Source: Candidatus Poribacteria bacterium
GTDB taxonomy: Bacteria > Poribacteria > WGA-4E > WGA-3G
Assembly (NCBI GenBank): GCA_022820835.1
Contig: JAJEET010000084.1
Span: 1-64,000, forward strand
Direction: 5' to 3'
DNA: 64,000 nucleotides
Positions 60,975 through 64,000 of this stretch are shown piece after piece. Below the pieces are notes generated by a model. It saw only the letters and a list, made by a program, of their open reading frames with translations, had not been told where the DNA came from and did no database searches. Position 1 is the first letter of the stretch; each line of letters begins with the position of its first letter. The translations under genes and the position numbers were made by a program.

Positions 60975-62774
60975 TTAAATCCGGAAGATTTCGCCTAACT
61001 TTCCGCCGAGTACGCGTCCGGCACCGAGGAGACACGCAATCAGGATTAACATCCCAACCACACCCAACGCGCTTGCTGTATACGGACCGTGGTCGGGACG
61101 TTGAGAGAGTGACCAAATCGCTTTTGTAATCGGATAATACTTGTCCTGCATTGCTAAGATTAAGCTATCACTGACTTCTAACATAGAGAACGAGAACACA
61201 AGAATCGCACCTGCGAGGATATTCGCGATGACCAAGGGCAACGTAATCTTATAGAGTGTCCGAAGCGGTGTCGCGCCCATGTTTTGTGATGCTTCTTCGT
61301 AAGACACACTTGTCTGCTGGAGTCCGGCGTAGATAGACCGCAGCATATACGGCAATCGTCGTACCGCGTAACTGATAATTAGCAGAAACGTCGGGTTCTT
61401 CCTCGGATCTATGACGGAAACGAGTCCATCGGGGAAATATCGCAGTAAAAGCGTCGTATCGGCGAAGCTGCCCATATATCCGAACGCGATTGCTACGCCC
61501 GGCAACGCTAACGGCAACATCGCGATAGCATCCAACAAATTTTGGAACGGGAGACGTTTACGGGTTAATAGGTAAGAGACTACGACACCGATTAAGAGTG
61601 CTAATAAGGTGCTAAAAATGCTGTATTTTAGGCTGTTGAGGATACTCGGTAGCGTATCGTCATGTGTGAAGGTCTCAATATAGTGTGCGAAAGTCCACGA
61701 TTGCGGTAGCACGCTCAACTGCCACTGGCTCGCATCTGGTGTTAAAGAGACGAGGATGACGCTGATATGTGGTAAGAGTGCCATAAACGTCAACCCGCCG
61801 ATAAAGAGATAGATGATGGTGCACATCCCCCATCTTGCGTCTGTCTCCCGTGATGTAACGTGTCCTCTACCGAGCATCTCATAGTGCTTGCTCCCTGTCC
61901 ACCGTTTAGACACATAAAAGGCGAGTGCTGTTAGGACGATGATTAGCACAACCAGCGCATATCCCATCGGATTGGTGTTCGCCTCAGTCACCTGTCGGAA
62001 AATTCGCACCGCGACGACATCATTGTAATTAAACATCAGGGGTGTACCGAGATCGGTAAACGCCCAGATAAAAACGAGGATGGCACCTGCGAAGTAACCC
62101 GGCATCATCAACGGGAGTGTTATCTGACGGAAGACTTGGAATCTCGATGCGCCCATATTTTCCGCGGCTTCCTCTAAACTCGGATCAACGTTTGCGAGTG
62201 CAGCGACGATGTTGAGATACATTATCGGATACAGGTGCAGCGTTGAAAGCATCACCACGCCCCAGAAACCACCAGCGAACCAGTCAATCGTTCCGGTCAT
62301 ATCAATCAGTCCGAGTTTTACGAGAAGCATGTTGATGCTTCCAAAATTACCGAACAACTTCTGCATGCCGATCGCACCGACGAAGGGCGGCATAATCATC
62401 GGAATTAGGATGACAGAGCGTAACATATTGCGTCCGGGGTATCGGTAGCGCGTCAGGAAATAGGCGAGCGGAAGGCTGATGATGCTCGTTACGATTGTGA
62501 CCATTATACCGATATTGAAACTGTTGATAACCAGTTCGCGGATATTCGGATCGGTTGCCATCAACTTAAAGTATGCGAGCGTAAATTTGTTTTCAATCCA
62601 GAACGCTTCTTTGAAAACATAGAGGAGCGGATATATGAGAAATACGGCAAAGAAAAGCACTGTCAATCCGAGGATAAGGGTGATTGACGGTGTTAAATCG
62701 TATCTTCTTTTAATTTTTTCCATTAAAGACAGATTTGTGTATGGGTTCACTTCTGTCTCCGACTGATTCAGCAT
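60975..62774 (-). CDS. Fused two-domain ABC transporter permease (FbpB/ThiP-like)
   Basis: A 599-residue integral membrane protein made of two BPD_transp_1 permease halves with about 12 helices. Each half has an EAA cytoplasmic loop: SLEEAAENMGASRFQVFRQITLPLMMPG (about 197-224) and SYEEASQNMGATPLRTLYKITLPLVIAN (about 505-532). Fusion of both halves is typical of ferric iron (FbpB), thiamine (ThiP) or putative 2-aminoethylphosphonate uptake permeases. Neither the binding protein nor the ATPase is adjacent in the visible region, so substrate is open. A central helix pair around residue 315-345 links the halves. Confidence 0.9.
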   Translation of the reverse strand: MLNQSETEVNPYTNLSLMEKIKRRYDLTPSITLILGLTVLFFAVFLIYPLLYVFKEAFWIENKFTLAYFKLMATDPNIRELVINSFNIGIMVTIVTSIISLPLAYFLTRYRYPGRNMLRSVILIPMIMPPFVGAIGMQKLFGNFGSINMLLVKLGLIDMTGTIDWFAGGFWGVVMLSTLHLYPIMYLNIVAALANVDPSLEEAAENMGASRFQVFRQITLPLMMPGYFAGAILVFIWAFTDLGTPLMFNYNDVVAVRIFRQVTEANTNPMGYALVVLIIVLTALAFYVSKRWTGSKHYEMLGRGHVTSRETDARWGMCTIIYLFIGGLTFMALLPHISVILVSLTPDASQWQLSVLPQSWTFAHYIETFTHDDTLPSILNSLKYSIFSTLLALLIGVVVSYLLTRKRLPFQNLLDAIAMLPLALPGVAIAFGYMGSFADTTLLLRYFPDGLVSVIDPRKNPTFLLIISYAVRRLPYMLRSIYAGLQQTSVSYEEASQNMGATPLRTLYKITLPLVIANILAGAILVFSFSMLEVSDSLILAMQDKYYPITKAIWSLSQRPDHGPYTASALGVVGMLILIACLLGAGRVLGGKLGEIFRI

Positions 62775-62841
62775 CGCTTTCTCCGACCTTCTATATGCAC
62801 GGAACGTTTTAGATTCTACATCTGGAGGGTATTTCTTAATA

Positions 62842-62870
62842 ATTATACCCTATACACTGCCGAATTGCAT
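62842..62870 (-). promoter_or_regulatory. Probable promoter of the ABC permease gene
   Basis: On the minus strand a perfect TATAAT (62847-62842) is preceded 17 bases upstream by a weak -35, ATGCAA (62870-62865). It lies about 70 bases before the permease start. Confidence 0.45.
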
Positions 62871-62884
62871 ATATTTTTTTATTC

Positions 62885-62939
62885 AAAAAAAAAGAGGTGT
62901 GATGGCATTCGGCAATAAACCGACTTACCATCACACCTC
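62885..62939 (-). terminator. Strong intrinsic terminator downstream of the lipoprotein gene
   Basis: A 12-bp perfect stem (GAGGTGTGATGG at 62894-62905, CCATCACACCTC at 62928-62939) with a further CGG/CCG inner pairing. On the minus strand it is followed by nine T residues. It lies about 250 bases after the lipoprotein stop; the interval 62940-63191 has no convincing gene. Confidence 0.85.
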
Positions 62940-63191
62940 GTGTTTATCTTTGGAAACGTTCTGAAATCCATACCACGGAGCGATATGTCTATAAGTAGCA
63001 TCCAAAGCGATTCTTGCACGCCCGCGGCGTGCTATGTCTAAAAAGTGTCTAAACGACTGTAATAGCAGGTGTATGTTAGTCCTTTGAAATCGGGATCGGC
63101 TCTTCTACACAAAAATTGGGTTTTCGCGCGGTGTTTCCTAAATCGTAAATCGCACCCGAAAAAATTCTTTCGAGAATGCCCTACAGATATT

Positions 63192-63881
63192 TCATCTTTT
63201 GATCTTCTCAAAATAGTAACGCAATCCACTGCTCTGCACCCAAGAACCGGTGGGACCGAGTTGCATCATGCCAGGCGTCCTGAGAGAGAACTCATTCATG
63301 ATGCCTGGCATCTCCCGGTCGAGATTATCGGAAGGAAAAATACCGATTTCTCTCACTGCTGCGAGCTCCTGTGAGTTGGTAAGTATAACAGGTCCGGCTG
63401 GTTCTTTATCAACACTTACAGCAAAAAGGAGTTGGAACATCTCCGGGCCAGAGTAGCTGAAAAACCGGATGAATGTGGCCGGTAGGTGATTGCTATATTG
63501 GATAGTGAAAACGATAAATTTACCGAAAACTTCCGTACCGCCTGCCGTTTTGCCCCGATAATAGAGAAAACCGTTCTCCTCAAAGAATTCAAGTGTGAGA
63601 TTTTTAAGGATTTTTAGATCTAAGGTATGAAGTGCAGGTTCAGTTTTCGCAGTCCCTGTGCCAGTATCACTTTCCTCAACCTCAAGGTTTCGGAACTTCC
63701 ATTTTCCGAAAAGTAGAAATACACCTGTATCGAGTGTTTTAATTTTGAGTTCACTGTGTTCTTCGCGGAGATTCCCATAATCCTTGAGGATCTGATCGCG
63801 TTCCGCTTGCATCCTTTGATATTTCATGGCGCAGCCATTTAGCATCAAAGCACAGACACAAAAGAGGGTTAAAATTTTCAT
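63192..63881 (-). CDS. Hypothetical lipoprotein
   Basis: A 229-residue protein with a lipoprotein signal peptide: MKILTLFCVCALMLNGC with a lipobox LNGC and lipidated Cys17. A short coiled coil follows (YQRMQAERDQILKDYGNLREEHSELKIKT, about 20-48), then a mixed alpha/beta domain (LLFGKWKFRNLEVEE, LKNLTLEFFEENGFLYYRGK, FIVFTIQYSNHLPATFIRFFSY, FQLLFAVSVDKEPAGPVILTNSQELAAVREIGIF). I do not recognise the domain. The GKWKF and Thr/Phe-rich strands are in the style of lipocalin-like or DUF folds, without a secure match. It is probably anchored to the outer membrane, and has its own distant terminator. Confidence 0.75.
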   Translation of the reverse strand: MKILTLFCVCALMLNGCAMKYQRMQAERDQILKDYGNLREEHSELKIKTLDTGVFLLFGKWKFRNLEVEESDTGTGTAKTEPALHTLDLKILKNLTLEFFEENGFLYYRGKTAGGTEVFGKFIVFTIQYSNHLPATFIRFFSYSGPEMFQLLFAVSVDKEPAGPVILTNSQELAAVREIGIFPSDNLDREMPGIMNEFSLRTPGMMQLGPTGSWVQSSGLRYYFEKIKR

Positions 63882-64000
63882 CAGGTACTCTCCGTGTTGC
63901 TAAGTAATTCCTACATTTTTTCGCAGTGATAAGTATAACTATGGTATGTTTCTTAAATCGTAGAAAAAAATCCTTAACCTGCTTCTATTGATAACCTAAG

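Noticed and set aside
62940..63191. tRNA or other structural RNA in the long 3' region
   Set aside because: No cloverleaf, CCA end or TPsiC-arm sequence could be found; only the terminator is supported.
63038..63229. 63-residue minus-strand ORF downstream of the lipoprotein gene
   Set aside because: No ribosome site, no recognisable composition, and it overlaps the lipoprotein 3' end in another frame.

Overview
The window reads as part of the chromosome of a diderm (outer-membrane) bacterium with roughly balanced base composition. The outer membrane is shown by a type II secretion (T2SS) operon, a TonB-dependent receptor, a TolC-type channel and lipoproteins. Several features suggest a Candidatus Poribacteria-like or related uncultured marine/sponge-associated lineage: duplicated SpoIVB/S55-type proteins, a PEGA-domain protein, an AAA-PD-(D/E)XK gene, and dispersed intergenic repeats of the AGTTATCAGTTGTCAGT kind. 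This placement is an inference from gene content, not from a marker gene. I saw no rRNA, tRNA, CRISPR array, integrase or full insertion sequence.

Layout. 1-6.1 kb is an accessory block: a TPR-like exported protein, a CPBP membrane protease homologue, a compact two-gene restriction-modification system (nuclease-like domain fused to an N6-adenine methylase, then a specificity subunit), and a HigBA-type toxin-antitoxin pair whose toxin has no ATG/GTG/TTG start. 6.3-11 kb holds acetyl-CoA synthetase, an orphan ThDP-binding decarboxylase subunit, a SigA-type sigma factor and NfuA. 11-18.2 kb (minus strand) is a TolC / MacA-like adaptor / LolD-MacB-like ATPase / S55 protein / GHMP-kinase series with no permease gene. 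18.4-24 kb holds a caspase-like-PEGA membrane protein, TruD, a 7Fe-ferredoxin fused to a membrane and beta-rich domain, and BioA. 24-28.3 kb holds a beta-propeller protein and a second S55 protein. 28.7-33.6 kb holds glycerol kinase and a histidine kinase/NtrC-type regulator pair. 33.8-39.7 kb holds a rhodanese, a TonB-dependent receptor, a LamG protein, a class II triterpene cyclase-like protein and a family 2 glycosyltransferase.

39.9-53.8 kb is a near-complete T2SS operon in the order E-F-G-H-I-J-K-L-M-D. GspC and the prepilin peptidase are absent, and L is a PilM-PilN-like fusion. 54-60.5 kb (minus strand) holds an AAA ATPase/nuclease gene, a DUF4212-plus-SSS symporter pair, a DUF3352 protein, a HEAT-like ORF and GmhA. 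61-64 kb holds a fused two-domain ABC permease and a lipoprotein.

Between genes lie several small repeat families. One is a dispersed hairpin with constant flanks (CAGTACG...TTTCAGTT) whose stem arms change together between copies. Others are MITE-like elements with AGGACTTACG termini, a TATAGT-ended element, and a 39-bp imperfect inverted repeat between the adaptor and ATPase genes. Vegetative sigma-70-type promoters, several with an extended -10, can be read directly in front of many genes and resolve several start codons.
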